A stretch of DNA of 64,000 nt from Oligoflexus sp. (GTDB taxonomy: Bacteria; Bdellovibrionota_B; Oligoflexia; Oligoflexales; Oligoflexaceae): positions 1-64,000 of the forward strand of contig JACMOC010000050.1 in the NCBI GenBank assembly GCA_014378195.1. Direction: 5' to 3'. Below are positions 24,556 to 33,167 of this stretch, one piece after another (within the stretch, counting starts at the first letter, position 1; each line of letters begins with the position of its first letter). Under the pieces are notes generated by a model. That model did no database searches. It had not been told where the DNA came from and saw only the letters and a list, made by a program, of their open reading frames with translations. The translations under genes and the position numbers were made by a program.

Positions 24556-25895
24556 AGGGGAATCTGTCCCCCTAACTTCCAAGGGACTTTGTCCCCTGTA
24601 GATATCGCCATACCGGGGATTTAGTTTAGCTGACTCTCTTAAGATAGCTCAATTGAGCCATTCGCCTGTTGGGCTGTTTGACCTCCTCTAGGCCCAGCTG
24701 GAGAATGCCGTAGCAGGCTCGGAGAGGTCCTGCAGTTGGCTCTACAATCACAATTTCTTTGTTAGCAATGGAGCCTTCCCAGATGCCTTTTAAGGCATAG
24801 AGTCGATTATCGAACATCACCGTATGATCTTTTCTTACCTTGCGAGGATATTTCATACAGAACACATCGTTCAGATTTATAGCTCGATCGAGCTCGCGAT
24901 AGCGACTTTCAGAATTTCTTGCCTCTACCGTATTTCTTATCTGCCAGTACTTTGGTATAAATGTTTTCTGAAGATATGTGTTGGCAGCTTCCATAGCCTT
25001 GATGCCTTCGATTCGAAGCTCAGGTATCAGGCGATCTTGGAATGTCTGCCACGTCCTCTCGATTCGGCCTTTGGCCTCAGGAGAATTTGCGTAAATTACG
25101 CGAATGCCCAACTCTTCACAGGCTCGGGTAAATTGAGAAAAATGCTGTCGCTTCATGCCACCGAACCATCCCGCGTGGTCAACATAAAGCGATTCTGGAA
25201 TTCCTCGAACTTCGATTATTCGCTGTAAAACGCCCTTACAGTTCAATGTATCTTCGCTTCTATAGAAGCCTGCAAATGGAATATCGCTGGTCGCGTCGTC
25301 AATCGCTGCGATGAGAACCCATTCATCTTGCCCATTCCATTTATGATGGGATCCATCCATTTGGAGCATTAGCCCCTCATTGCTTAGACGGTCGCGATAG
25401 ATTCGCTTTTTAGCGGGTCGCCGCCGCTTACGCTTGCCGATCCCGCTGCTTCTGCACCAGCTATGAAAAGTCGAATAACTAGCCCTAAGGTCGTGCTTGG
25501 CCACGAGAATTTGGTAGCAATGAGTCATGTTAAAGTCGTAGTAGACCTGACTCGCAAGCTTCAGAATCGCTGCCTTTACACTGTCGCCCACCTTGTTCAC
25601 AGGGCGAAGACCGCAGTTACCATGTTTGATACCTTCAACACCTTTAAGCTTAACCCTCTTTGATTTCCGTTGGACTGACTTCTCCGAAATGTCCAACAAC
25701 GTTGCTGCCTCTTTCCTTGAAACCCTGCCTGCTCTGTAATCTTCGATAATCCGAACCAAGTACTGCTCATTCTTCGTCATTACAATAGCCCCATCCATGA
25801 AACCACTCCTTATTCAGACAACTGCCTGGAATTAAGGAGAGATTCTAACCTAGGGGACAGAATCGCTTGGAAATTAGGAGGGGACAGAATCCCTT
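24556..25895 (-). mobile_element. ISNCY-like insertion sequence
   Basis: A single transposase gene is bounded by imperfect terminal inverted repeats of about 46 bp. The left end (24556-24601) and the reverse complement of the right end (25849-25895) share the core GGGA-TCTGTCCCC followed by CCTAA-TTCCAAG and a second GGGA-TTTGTCCCC/GCGATTCTGTCCCC copy. Each end thus carries two TGTCCCC-containing boxes, possibly transposase-binding sites. I could not see an unambiguous target duplication. One copy only in this window. Confidence 0.75.
24626..25798 (-). CDS. ISNCY-family transposase (DDE)
   Basis: A 390-residue transposase. An N-terminal helix-turn-helix (RVSRKEAATLLDISEKSVQRK) is followed by a second DNA-binding segment and an integrase-type catalytic core. 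The core has the Asp in LQMDGSHHKW, the Asp in LYVDHAGWFG and the Glu in SPEAKGRIERTWQTFQDRL. This DGSxHxW...D...SPxAKGRxER pattern is typical of the ISNCY group. AAGGAG precedes the ATG. The reading frame is full-length and appears intact. Confidence 0.85.
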   Translation of the reverse strand: MDGAIVMTKNEQYLVRIIEDYRAGRVSRKEAATLLDISEKSVQRKSKRVKLKGVEGIKHGNCGLRPVNKVGDSVKAAILKLASQVYYDFNMTHCYQILVAKHDLRASYSTFHSWCRSSGIGKRKRRRPAKKRIYRDRLSNEGLMLQMDGSHHKWNGQDEWVLIAAIDDATSDIPFAGFYRSEDTLNCKGVLQRIIEVRGIPESLYVDHAGWFGGMKRQHFSQFTRACEELGIRVIYANSPEAKGRIERTWQTFQDRLIPELRIEGIKAMEAANTYLQKTFIPKYWQIRNTVEARNSESRYRELDRAINLNDVFCMKYPRKVRKDHTVMFDNRLYALKGIWEGSIANKEIVIVEPTAGPLRACYGILQLGLEEVKQPNRRMAQLSYLKRVS

Positions 25896-26053
25896 GTTAA
25901 TTACACCTACTCGCCATAAACCTCCTTCGAATTTGCATTATAAAATTAAGTATAAGCCATTGAAAACTATGATTATTATCGATGGTTTGACAAGAGGTAT
26001 AAACTCCCGGCTCGTTTCGACCGATTGTAGGGTTGAATCCAAGGGGAGCTGTC

Positions 26054-26956
26054 ATGAGAACGTATTCCAGCATCGCACTTTTAAGTTTCGTACTTGCTTG
26101 TTCAGACTCAAAGTTTAGCGGTACGACCCCCACAGTGCCTGACGAAGCTTCAGCGACTGCTACCACAAGCAATGCTGTTCCCTCAGTTAAAAAGTCGGAG
26201 CCAACCGTTCCTGCTCCTGCCGCTCAGGTACCTATATCAAGCGTGACGATAGTTAGCTCCGTTACCCCCGTGACGATCGACATTCAAGCCAACTGTGCGC
26301 AGACCGCGAAGGTCGTCTCTCTGCCGCCTCAGAAAATAGTATTTGCGGCTCGACCTCAAATCAAGGGTTCAACCTGCAAATTTGGAGTCGCTCCGAACAT
26401 CGCAGCAGAAGATGGCACGCTCACGGCCATGGCTATGACATCACGATCGATTTCTCTTCCGCCGCCAGGGTCCGTTATCTGCTCTCTTGGTATGAAGTCA
26501 GAAGATAATGCTCAATTTAAATACGATGACATGTTAGTGATGAAGATCGAAAACAATATCATTTTTGCAAGTACCGACAACCTCCTTTTGGAGAAATTTG
26601 TCGGCCCTAAGCCTAGCGACGGAATTTATCAGTGGGACTGGAGCAAACTCGTCGGACATAAAGATTCCGAAGGTCTCAGGTTTCATACAGGGAACGCTTA
26701 TTGTCTCGATAACACAGCGGCCTGCATTATTCCGCACACCGAGCAAACGGGAAATGTCTCGGTGAGTTTGGGCGCAAGTGTATTCAGTCCAATAGCTGCG
26801 AAGATTTTCAACAAATCCAATGCAACTCTCGATCTGGTTGTGATGGGCGATAATGATGACGGAAACCTGTATAATGGAGTTGCGACGAATCCAACGGATT
26901 GCACACATGCGGAACTTACGATCGACGTAAACATTAGCTATGTTCCTGCTATGTAA
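26054..26956 (+). CDS. Lipoprotein of unknown function
   Basis: The ATG at 26054 has AAGGGGAGC upstream; a TTG at 26033 is less likely. The 300-residue product has a lipobox (VLACSD, Cys) and a Thr/Pro/Val-rich linker of ~60 residues. The beta-rich C-terminal domain has five or more Cys (VICSLGM, AYCLDNTAACIIPH, TDCTHAEL), so disulfides are likely. No family is recognised. The layout resembles the neighbouring lipoproteins at 20838 and 29024. Confidence 0.7.
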   Translation: MRTYSSIALLSFVLACSDSKFSGTTPTVPDEASATATTSNAVPSVKKSEPTVPAPAAQVPISSVTIVSSVTPVTIDIQANCAQTAKVVSLPPQKIVFAARPQIKGSTCKFGVAPNIAAEDGTLTAMAMTSRSISLPPPGSVICSLGMKSEDNAQFKYDDMLVMKIENNIIFASTDNLLLEKFVGPKPSDGIYQWDWSKLVGHKDSEGLRFHTGNAYCLDNTAACIIPHTEQTGNVSVSLGASVFSPIAAKIFNKSNATLDLVVMGDNDDGNLYNGVATNPTDCTHAELTIDVNISYVPAM

Positions 26957-26996
26957 CTGCGCAATAGCTTTCTAAAACAAGACGTCGATACGGTGT

Positions 26997-27023
26997 GGCC
27001 AAGGTTATCCTTGGCCTTTTTTT
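26997..27023 (+). terminator. Rho-independent terminator
   Basis: GGCCAAGG-TTAT-CCTTGGCC, a perfect 8-bp stem with a four-base loop, followed by seven T residues. Confidence 0.95.
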
Positions 27024-27209
27024 ATTGTCTGCGGCTGGAAAAAAAGATAGCAATGAGAATCACTCGCACTATGGCCTATCGCCGCAAATACACAGAAAGG
27101 TGTTTACTTAGTTTGAAGGTGCTTTTGTCTAAGACCCGATGATATGAAAGATCATTCAGAAAAACCAACTGAACACCAAGTGATCAAATCGTCGGTAGGA
27201 GATTCAGTA

Positions 27210-28016
27210 ATGATCAAGAGATCAAAGCAGTTGTCTGTGTGGATAGGATCAGCCACTCTTTTGTTTACGGTCACAAACTGTAGCGTGCGTCCGGATGTGA
27301 AAAACCCCGTCCCCAGTGCAAGCTTGAACTCCCCTTCAAGTGCAGGAGGACATTCACAAGCAGACGGTCCGGCGACGCCTGGAGCAGACTCCCAGGTCGT
27401 CATTGACTGGGCCTATGTGAATAAAACGGTATTCACTCCCAATTGTGTGAAATGCCATTCAGCTGCGGGAGGAAACTCCGGGCATATCAACGTCGAATCC
27501 TACGCGAACGTAAAGGCAAATATCGCGAAAATTGAAGTGGAAGCTATTACGGATCAATCGATGCCACCTTCAGGCGCTCTCGATACAAGCACAACAAGTG
27601 TGCTCAAAGCTTGGATTGATGCAGGTTCGCCCGAAACAATCGGCGTCCCCACTCCGCAGCCAGTTCCAACACCGATACCTGCGCCTGATCCCGTTCCCGT
27701 TCCAGCTCCAATACCAGTTCCGATACCAGATCCGATACCAGTTCCAACGCCACCGGCCGTTGTGGTCGACTATGCTTACGTAAATAGGGCTGTTTTCACT
27801 CCCTATTGCACCAGCTGTCACTCGTTGGCAGCAGGGAATAGAGGGGGGATTAACCTCGAAACCTATGCAAACATCAAACGGTTATTGAAAAAAATTAAAC
27901 GTGAAGCTGTCACGGATAAGTCTATGCCACCTGACGCGCCTCTTGCGGATGAGGTGTCTTCCATCCTAGATACCTGGATAACGGCTGGTGCTCCGGAGAC
28001 AGTCGCGGCCCCGTGA
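27210..28016 (+). CDS. Lipoprotein-like protein with two cytochrome-c-type domains
   Basis: A 268-residue exported protein (ATG 27210 after GTAGGAG; an ATG at 27144 without a site lies upstream). The signal ends near FTVTNCSV, a non-canonical lipobox. Two homologous domains follow. The first (~70-150) has FTPNCVKCHSAAGG and MPPSGAL; the second (~190-265) has FTPYCTSCHSLAAG and MPPDAPL. Each has one CxxCH haem site and a downstream SMPP Met as distal ligand. They are joined by a ~45-residue Pro-rich repeat (PVPIPDPIP type). It may be a periplasmic or surface electron-transfer protein. The near-identical layout points to an internal duplication. Confidence 0.8.
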   Translation: MIKRSKQLSVWIGSATLLFTVTNCSVRPDVKNPVPSASLNSPSSAGGHSQADGPATPGADSQVVIDWAYVNKTVFTPNCVKCHSAAGGNSGHINVESYANVKANIAKIEVEAITDQSMPPSGALDTSTTSVLKAWIDAGSPETIGVPTPQPVPTPIPAPDPVPVPAPIPVPIPDPIPVPTPPAVVVDYAYVNRAVFTPYCTSCHSLAAGNRGGINLETYANIKRLLKKIKREAVTDKSMPPDAPLADEVSSILDTWITAGAPETVAAP

Positions 28017-28377
28017 CGGTAGAAAAGCCCCTCGGAGCGAATGCTCTTACTTTGCTCCTGCTCCTACTCCTACTCCTAGAGGCTTTCTTATTTGTATTTT
28101 TCGCCATGAACAACTGTAATCAGGTGGACCCAATCCAAACTATCCATTCGCGGGAAAGCAGCCTCAGGGAAGTTCCGGTTCGACACGGGATTCACTTCCG
28201 GCTCGTGGTGCAGCCGCAACAGGAGCGGGCGTGACTGATTCTAACACTAGTACTGCCTCGGGAGCGACCGCCACTCAAGGTGCGGTAAACATGGGCAATA
28301 GCGATGACAGCCTGCACCACGAAGAACTCGTGCCACCGTCAAGACAAAATACTCAGACACAAAATTCAGGCAAGTAA
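28013..28377 (+). pseudogene. Small Ser/Thr-rich gene, apparently frameshifted
   Basis: An open frame from 28013 has a poly-Leu segment encoded by CTCCTA-type tandem repeats (28056-28080), a hydrophobic stretch and MNNCNQ. A second frame from about 28125 to the TAA at 28375-28377 continues with a coherent Ser/Thr/Gln-rich tail (PNPNYPFAGKQ, then ATGAGVTDSNTSTASG, ending NTQTQNSGK). Joining them needs a frameshift near 28120. It may be a former small secreted protein. The hexanucleotide repeat could also be a slippage site. Confidence 0.35.
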
Positions 28378-28435
28378 AAATAGTCCCGGGAGAGGAGCCG
28401 TTATGCGAATACATCATCTAAACTGTATTTCAAGC

Positions 28436-28728
28436 TGTCCCATCGGTGGGCGCTTAATGGATGGCATTTCCAAATCAGCTCTGCCTCGATTGAGCATCGC
28501 AACGATATTGCCGATAATTTCAGGATGACTTAATTCCTCGGTAGCAATATCCATAAGTAGGTCTTTGCGTCCGGGATCCAGTTCGCCAATTGATTGGTTG
28601 AAGTAGCGGCCCGCCGCTGCAAGTTCGCCTTGAGGCCCACCAAATTGTTCGAGCAAAAGATTAGCTAGGCCCGAATTGGTTTTGCCAACACGTACGGTAT
28701 CTTGAAGCCGTTTATTATGTATAAACAT
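28436..28728 (-). pseudogene. Manganese catalase N-terminal fragment
   Basis: About 98 codons begin MFIHNKRLQ after AAGGAGATTCT and match the N-terminus of dimanganese catalases. LLLEQFGGPQGELAAAGRYF carries the first metal Glu, and GRKDLLMDIATEELSH the second Glu and His. The similarity stops after EIIGNIVAMLNRG. The remaining two thirds, including the second half of the active site, are missing, and the frame ends in TGA near 28414 after unrelated residues. Truncated, not functional. 28729-29023 has no convincing gene. Confidence 0.7.
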
Positions 28729-29023
28729 AGAATCTCCTTATGACACGAATTAAGGCTAAAAACAGCCTTCTTTATCGTCCTTTTATTCTTTGTAATTCCA
28801 GATCCATACCCCTGCCAATCGTAGGTGAAAAAATCTCAAAGTACTTTGAAGTAGCGAATAGTGAATGCGTATGTGGTCCAATTCTCTGCTACTTCCACCA
28901 CATGCGGCTCGCGAAATGTATGCAAGATACTGTAAGGACGGATCTTTTTAAAATTGAAATATTCCTCTCAAGTAAAGCTCAACGTTCTAAGCTGCTGACC
29001 GATGAGTTCTTTGTGAGGCAAAC

Positions 29024-30427
29024 ATGAAATATTTTCTTATTACACAACTTTTCGGCATGTTTCTCGGCAGCGCTTGCAAAAGCGAACTGACCGTTACGGA
29101 CTCGTCGCCACGATTAAGCCGAGTGGACAGCTTTGATCGCTCTGCCGCGAAATCGGGAGATATCGTAACGTTTTCAGGCAAAAACCTCAATTCGAGTATG
29201 AAGCTTTTTATTGGTTCGAAGGCGGTACCCTTTACCCTTAATGGTGACTCAAAAGCTAGTTTCACAGTACCAAGTGATATTCCATCTGGTGTTTTGAATG
29301 TGACCTTCACCAACGGTACCAACACGATCCTCACAATGCCGCTGATCAATTCCAGCACGGTTGCTGCTTTGCCCCTGATGACAGCGGATCCTGCAACGAT
29401 TTGCAGCGATGTTCTTTATACAAATCCCGACGGCGTCATAGCTCGCGGCCTTCGCAGTTGCCAGCTTGATTTGTGCACACATGATGGACAGAGCGACTGC
29501 AAAGCGAACGTCGACTTTCCCGCAGTCGATGCGCACAATCTCCTGCTCGCAAAAAACATTCGAAAAGGGTTGGTTATAGGCGGTGTAACCGGAAACTTTC
29601 CGAGTGCGGACGCTCCTTTGACCACAGGTGAAGCCTCCGATCTTTCCGTTAGTCTTGGAATCAATGCTAACTCTATCTCGATAGGGTCATCGGTCTTGGG
29701 TGTTTCCGGATCGGCCCCGGTTTATTTGCTGTGTGGGAGCGATGGGCAAACGGGTTGTATCACAGGCCCACGTTTTAAAGCGGTTGATGTCTCACTCCTA
29801 ACCATATGGGATATCCGAAGGGGCAAGTCAGCGGGCGGTATATTAGGAAGTCTGGACTACAAAAAGAACATGATTAATACGTCTGTGTTTAACCGAACAG
29901 TAGGAACAGATGCCCTGGCCGGTGCTGATGCTTACGATACAATTGATGACTATGGAGGCGGGGTACTGCCGACCACTCCGATCCCCGGTACAGCGGCCTT
30001 CGATGCTTCGAATTTTCAGCGCGACCCGCTCAGCGATACGGGAGTTGGTGGAGGGATTGCAGGTAATGGATTGTGTGACGGAACGGAGCATTGTGTTTAT
30101 GTCGACCATTTCACGGGACTATATTTTAGTCCGATTTTTGCTGCCTCACCTTGGGAAGCAGCAATCACTACCTGTAGTGCGCTGATCTTTGGCGGCTACA
30201 CCGATTGGCGGCTGCCTACTCAAAAGGAATTGTTTCAAGCGTCAATCGATAGCTTTTCATCTATCTCGCTTGCATTAGGCGACAATCCCATCGCCGGTCT
30301 ATATTCGTGGACTGGCACGACGATAAGCGGTGCACAAGGTTATGCATATTCTGTCGCGCCTTTCGCAATGTTTACGGTGTATCACGATAAGGTAAGTGTG
30401 TCTCATCAATTTCACTGTGTTAGGTAA
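29024..30427 (+). CDS. Lipoprotein with IPT/TIG and Lcl (DUF1566) domains
   Basis: A 467-residue exported protein (GAGG before ATG). The signal ends at GSAC, then an IPT/TIG-like immunoglobulin domain (~25-110; SAAKSGDIVTFSGKNLN). Two copies of a ~70-residue repeat follow, spelled C-x-DGQ-xx-C, AVD, IR-x-G-xxx-GG-xx-G (around residues 145-190 and 235-275). The C-terminal ~140 residues have TGLYFSP, WEAAITTCS, YTDWRLPTQKEL and LYSWTGTT, matching the Lcl C-terminal/DUF1566 domain of surface and collagen-like proteins. It probably works as a surface adhesin. A close relative of this arrangement is common in lipoproteins of deltaproteobacterial lineages. Confidence 0.7.
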   Translation: MKYFLITQLFGMFLGSACKSELTVTDSSPRLSRVDSFDRSAAKSGDIVTFSGKNLNSSMKLFIGSKAVPFTLNGDSKASFTVPSDIPSGVLNVTFTNGTNTILTMPLINSSTVAALPLMTADPATICSDVLYTNPDGVIARGLRSCQLDLCTHDGQSDCKANVDFPAVDAHNLLLAKNIRKGLVIGGVTGNFPSADAPLTTGEASDLSVSLGINANSISIGSSVLGVSGSAPVYLLCGSDGQTGCITGPRFKAVDVSLLTIWDIRRGKSAGGILGSLDYKKNMINTSVFNRTVGTDALAGADAYDTIDDYGGGVLPTTPIPGTAAFDASNFQRDPLSDTGVGGGIAGNGLCDGTEHCVYVDHFTGLYFSPIFAASPWEAAITTCSALIFGGYTDWRLPTQKELFQASIDSFSSISLALGDNPIAGLYSWTGTTISGAQGYAYSVAPFAMFTVYHDKVSVSHQFHCVR

Positions 30428-30473
30428 ACTGTAAACTATTGAGCATAAGCAATGATTTGATTGCCTCTACACC

Positions 30474-31061
30474 TTACTTTGCCGACGCGATTCGCGACCA
30501 ATACGTGTTCATGCTCTCTGATCCACGCGCGAGCTCCTTGCCCACAATTCGGCCTTCTCCGCCGATCTCATTTAAAGCCTGCAGTATTCTATATTGAACA
30601 AAGAGCGGCTCCTTTGCCCGGGAGTTCTGCTCCACCGCATAGGCCGTGCGTAGCAAGCGGATAGCTGGTGCATGACCGGTGTTGGTAAACCTTTGCCCGA
30701 GGCGCGTAGCTGCCTCTGCTCTCACAACCAGCGCCTTATCAAAAAGCCCGTTTTGCATAATGTTGCTGCAATCCTTGGTACTTGAAAGTGTACAGCTGCG
30801 CACCCAGGCCAATTTCCATTCCCATGACATCGCCTCAAACACCAGTCCCTCTTTTTGCAGATTGGTCCAGGTCTGGGCTTTTTGCTCAGCGCTTATTTTG
30901 AAAAATTCCTTCCAGTTCTCAGCACTTGGAGAGGCCTTCCAATCGATTGGGGTAGGTCTCGCGGTGGCCTCTAGGTGAAGGCTACTGAGAGCCAGGAACC
31001 CCAAAAGAATGTAAGTGCCTGATACCTGGAATGTTGTTCTGCTTATCTTCCAAATGCTCAT
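30474..31061 (-). CDS. Secreted protein of unknown function
   Basis: A 195-residue protein (ATG 31061 after GAGGG). The N-terminus is a signal peptide-like helix (TYILLGFLALSSLHLEATA). The mature part is helical (FFKISAEQKAQTWTNLQ, ALVVRAEAATRLGQRF, AIRLLRTAYAVEQN) and resembles HEAT-type repeats. It has one Cys pair (CTLSSTKDC). No family is recognised. Divergent from the GYF-PilZ gene. Confidence 0.6.
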   Translation of the reverse strand: MSIWKISRTTFQVSGTYILLGFLALSSLHLEATARPTPIDWKASPSAENWKEFFKISAEQKAQTWTNLQKEGLVFEAMSWEWKLAWVRSCTLSSTKDCSNIMQNGLFDKALVVRAEAATRLGQRFTNTGHAPAIRLLRTAYAVEQNSRAKEPLFVQYRILQALNEIGGEGRIVGKELARGSESMNTYWSRIASAK

Positions 31062-31258
31062 CGGATATGCCCTCATTAGAATCTTTAAGAAAAAGTTTAA
31101 CTCACTGATTTTATATGCGAATTCAATTAATTTTAACTTAGCAACTAAAGCCTTGTCTCCATTGTGCCGATTTCTCCTGTGAACGGTTTTCGTTTCAAGT
31201 GCTTAACACTCTCACACGGACTGAGAGCTCTACTTACGGCAGATTGGGGAGAGACGGT

Positions 31259-31843
31259 ATGAGTGATCAGATCTGGTATCTATATCAGAACGGACAGCAA
31301 GTGGGCCCCTTTGAAACGGAGCAGGTCACTCAGTTATATATCAATAACATGATCTCTAAAGATGGTTATCTTTTCAAGGTCGGATGGAAAGACTGGCGAC
31401 CTTTGGAAGATGGCTACGAGGCTCTCGGTATTCCCAATCCAAACTCCGCGAAGTCGGTCGATGCCGGGTACCAGGAGGATCTTGAGAAACGCCGTGAAGT
31501 GGCTCCCCGTGCTTCGATCGTTGGACGTGTCGTTGTTCATAATAATGGACAGCTCGCCGTCGGTCACGGCGTAAACATATCAGTGGGCGGTATCTTCGTT
31601 GAAACCAGCGATCAGATGTTTACAGTAGGCGAAACACTTCGCCTCTCTATTCGGGTCGACGGACTTTCGAAAGCTTTCAATGCCGAAGCTGTCGTGATTC
31701 GGTTCAACACTGACAAGCGCTTCTCTCTCGGGTACGGAATGAAGTTCGTTAAGATCGATCCCGAGATTCAGAAAAGCATACAGGGTCTCGTGAATGCAGC
31801 AAATGAAGGTGGCGACCGCGGTCGATTTGCTAAACAGGTTTGA
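31259..31843 (+). CDS. GYF_2-PilZ domain protein
   Basis: A 194-residue cytoplasmic protein (ATG 31259 after GGGAGAG). The N-terminal ~60 residues (IWYLYQNGQQVGPFETEQV, VGWKDWRPL) form a GYF_2-type domain. Residues ~80-185 form a PilZ domain with NISVGGIFVE matching the (D/N)xSxxG c-di-GMP motif. The upstream Arg cluster (RREVAPR, then GR) deviates from RxxxR, so c-di-GMP binding is uncertain. It is likely involved in motility or surface behaviour through c-di-GMP. Followed 52 bases later by a helical protein gene, probably one operon. Confidence 0.8.
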   Translation: MSDQIWYLYQNGQQVGPFETEQVTQLYINNMISKDGYLFKVGWKDWRPLEDGYEALGIPNPNSAKSVDAGYQEDLEKRREVAPRASIVGRVVVHNNGQLAVGHGVNISVGGIFVETSDQMFTVGETLRLSIRVDGLSKAFNAEAVVIRFNTDKRFSLGYGMKFVKIDPEIQKSIQGLVNAANEGGDRGRFAKQV

Positions 31844-31895
31844 TTAAAAGACGTTTTTGAATTGACACGGACAGACAGAGAATTAGGGGAAAATC

Positions 31896-33104
31896 ATGGA
31901 TTCAGTCAGAGAGAACGCAGAAGCTACATGGAAATCGATGTTGACTATCGAAGATGCCAAGCATCTCGTCGATCGGGGCATCCTACTCACTTGGAAGGAT
32001 TTCAAGACCCTTCGTAAATCCCTCGGCGACGAAGAGGTTATTGATCTCGTAGTATACTGTGCAGCTCGTCTGTCTGAACGTGTGGAGAGTCGTCTTCCTG
32101 CGGAGATACTCACGGAGAGCCTCCTCATCATTTTTGCCAATGTGCAGGATGAAAACGTCCTTGTAGCTTTTCTTCAAGAAGTATTGATGCAGCCGAACCG
32201 CGCATCGACCTGTGCAATCCTCGTTGAATTGGCGATCACCGCCGATGTTTCGGACGCCGACAAATCGGAAGAAATCTTTGCGATCGCGGTCGCTCTGGTT
32301 TGCGAGCTCGGCACTATGATTCGCCAGATGCAGGTCCAGGACCCCGAAGAGTTTGGATCGTCTGGTCAAAAACTGCTCGATCATATCTCAACCTATCTTC
32401 TTTCCGTCAGCAATAGCAGCGACAACTGCATACGCCTTAGCCTTCTTCACTACTTCGGTAGTCTTGAAAAAGGCAAAGTTCATAAGGTTGGTTTCAACCG
32501 CATCATGGGGCGCTTCGGCCACACAGTTTTAGAGCATCTTTTCGTCCTGCTCTTCAATAAAAAGACGGAGAGCGTGGCTCTCCAGTTTCTCCTTGAAAAC
32601 GTGCCCTATATCCTTGAAGCTGATGATCATGCCCAGACTATCCTGCAAGAGACTTGGAAACATTACCTGCTGAAAAAACCGGAGCGATTTGCTCTTTTTG
32701 TTCAGGCCCTTTCTAACTACATCCAAGCGATGCCTGAAGAAGAGTCACGTCAATGCCGTAGAACCTTTATGCAGCACCTGACCCTCCTCATCAAAAAAGT
32801 CGCCGAAGTCGATCACAAGGAATTGGGTCGTCAACTCCTCAGCGCCTTAGCTGGTTTCCAACAGGAGCCTGGCTTTAAGGAAATCGTGGGTCGCCTCGCT
32901 AAAGACACCACTCTCCGTGAATCCTTTAAGAGCCTCGTGGTGAAGATGGTGGACGCCAGCAACTCAGGTAACGTCGTTGGTGACGCCGAAGGTTTCCGCT
33001 CATCGAAACGTGGTCGTCGTCCGAGCTTTCAAAAGTCGGGCAAAACGCGTGTTATTTATCAAATTAAGTTTCTTGGTCAATACGATGCGGCGAAAGCCTC
33101 TTGA
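31896..33104 (+). CDS. Helical repeat protein of unknown function
   Basis: A 402-residue soluble protein (AGGGGAAAATC then ATG). It is almost entirely amphipathic helix in a HEAT/ARM-like rhythm, with no membrane or signal segment. The C-terminal 40 residues (FRSSKRGRRPSFQKSG-type) are basic and possibly disordered, able to contact nucleic acid or membrane. I do not recognise a family. It follows the GYF-PilZ gene closely, so it may act in the same surface or motility process. A strong terminator follows. Confidence 0.65.
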   Translation: MDSVRENAEATWKSMLTIEDAKHLVDRGILLTWKDFKTLRKSLGDEEVIDLVVYCAARLSERVESRLPAEILTESLLIIFANVQDENVLVAFLQEVLMQPNRASTCAILVELAITADVSDADKSEEIFAIAVALVCELGTMIRQMQVQDPEEFGSSGQKLLDHISTYLLSVSNSSDNCIRLSLLHYFGSLEKGKVHKVGFNRIMGRFGHTVLEHLFVLLFNKKTESVALQFLLENVPYILEADDHAQTILQETWKHYLLKKPERFALFVQALSNYIQAMPEEESRQCRRTFMQHLTLLIKKVAEVDHKELGRQLLSALAGFQQEPGFKEIVGRLAKDTTLRESFKSLVVKMVDASNSGNVVGDAEGFRSSKRGRRPSFQKSGKTRVIYQIKFLGQYDAAKAS

Positions 33105-33129
33105 GCGTCTGACTGCCCTAGAAGAAAAA

Positions 33130-33158
33130 GCCCTCTCGATTGCTCGAGAGGGCTTTTT
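33130..33158. terminator. Bidirectional Rho-independent terminator
   Basis: GCCCTCTCGA-TTGC-TCGAGAGGGC, a perfect 10-bp stem with a four-base loop, flanked by AAAAA and TTTTT. It lies between convergent genes (33104 stop and 33168 stop). Confidence 0.95.
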
Positions 33159-33167
33159 CATGATTCA

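Noticed and set aside
24541-24560. Target-site duplication of the insertion sequence
   Set aside because: The short AT-rich sequences at the two outer ends do not form a clear identical pair.
28740-29027. A 95-codon plus-strand open frame before the Lcl lipoprotein gene
   Set aside because: It has no ribosome site and no recognisable features, and overlaps the start of the next gene; it looks random.
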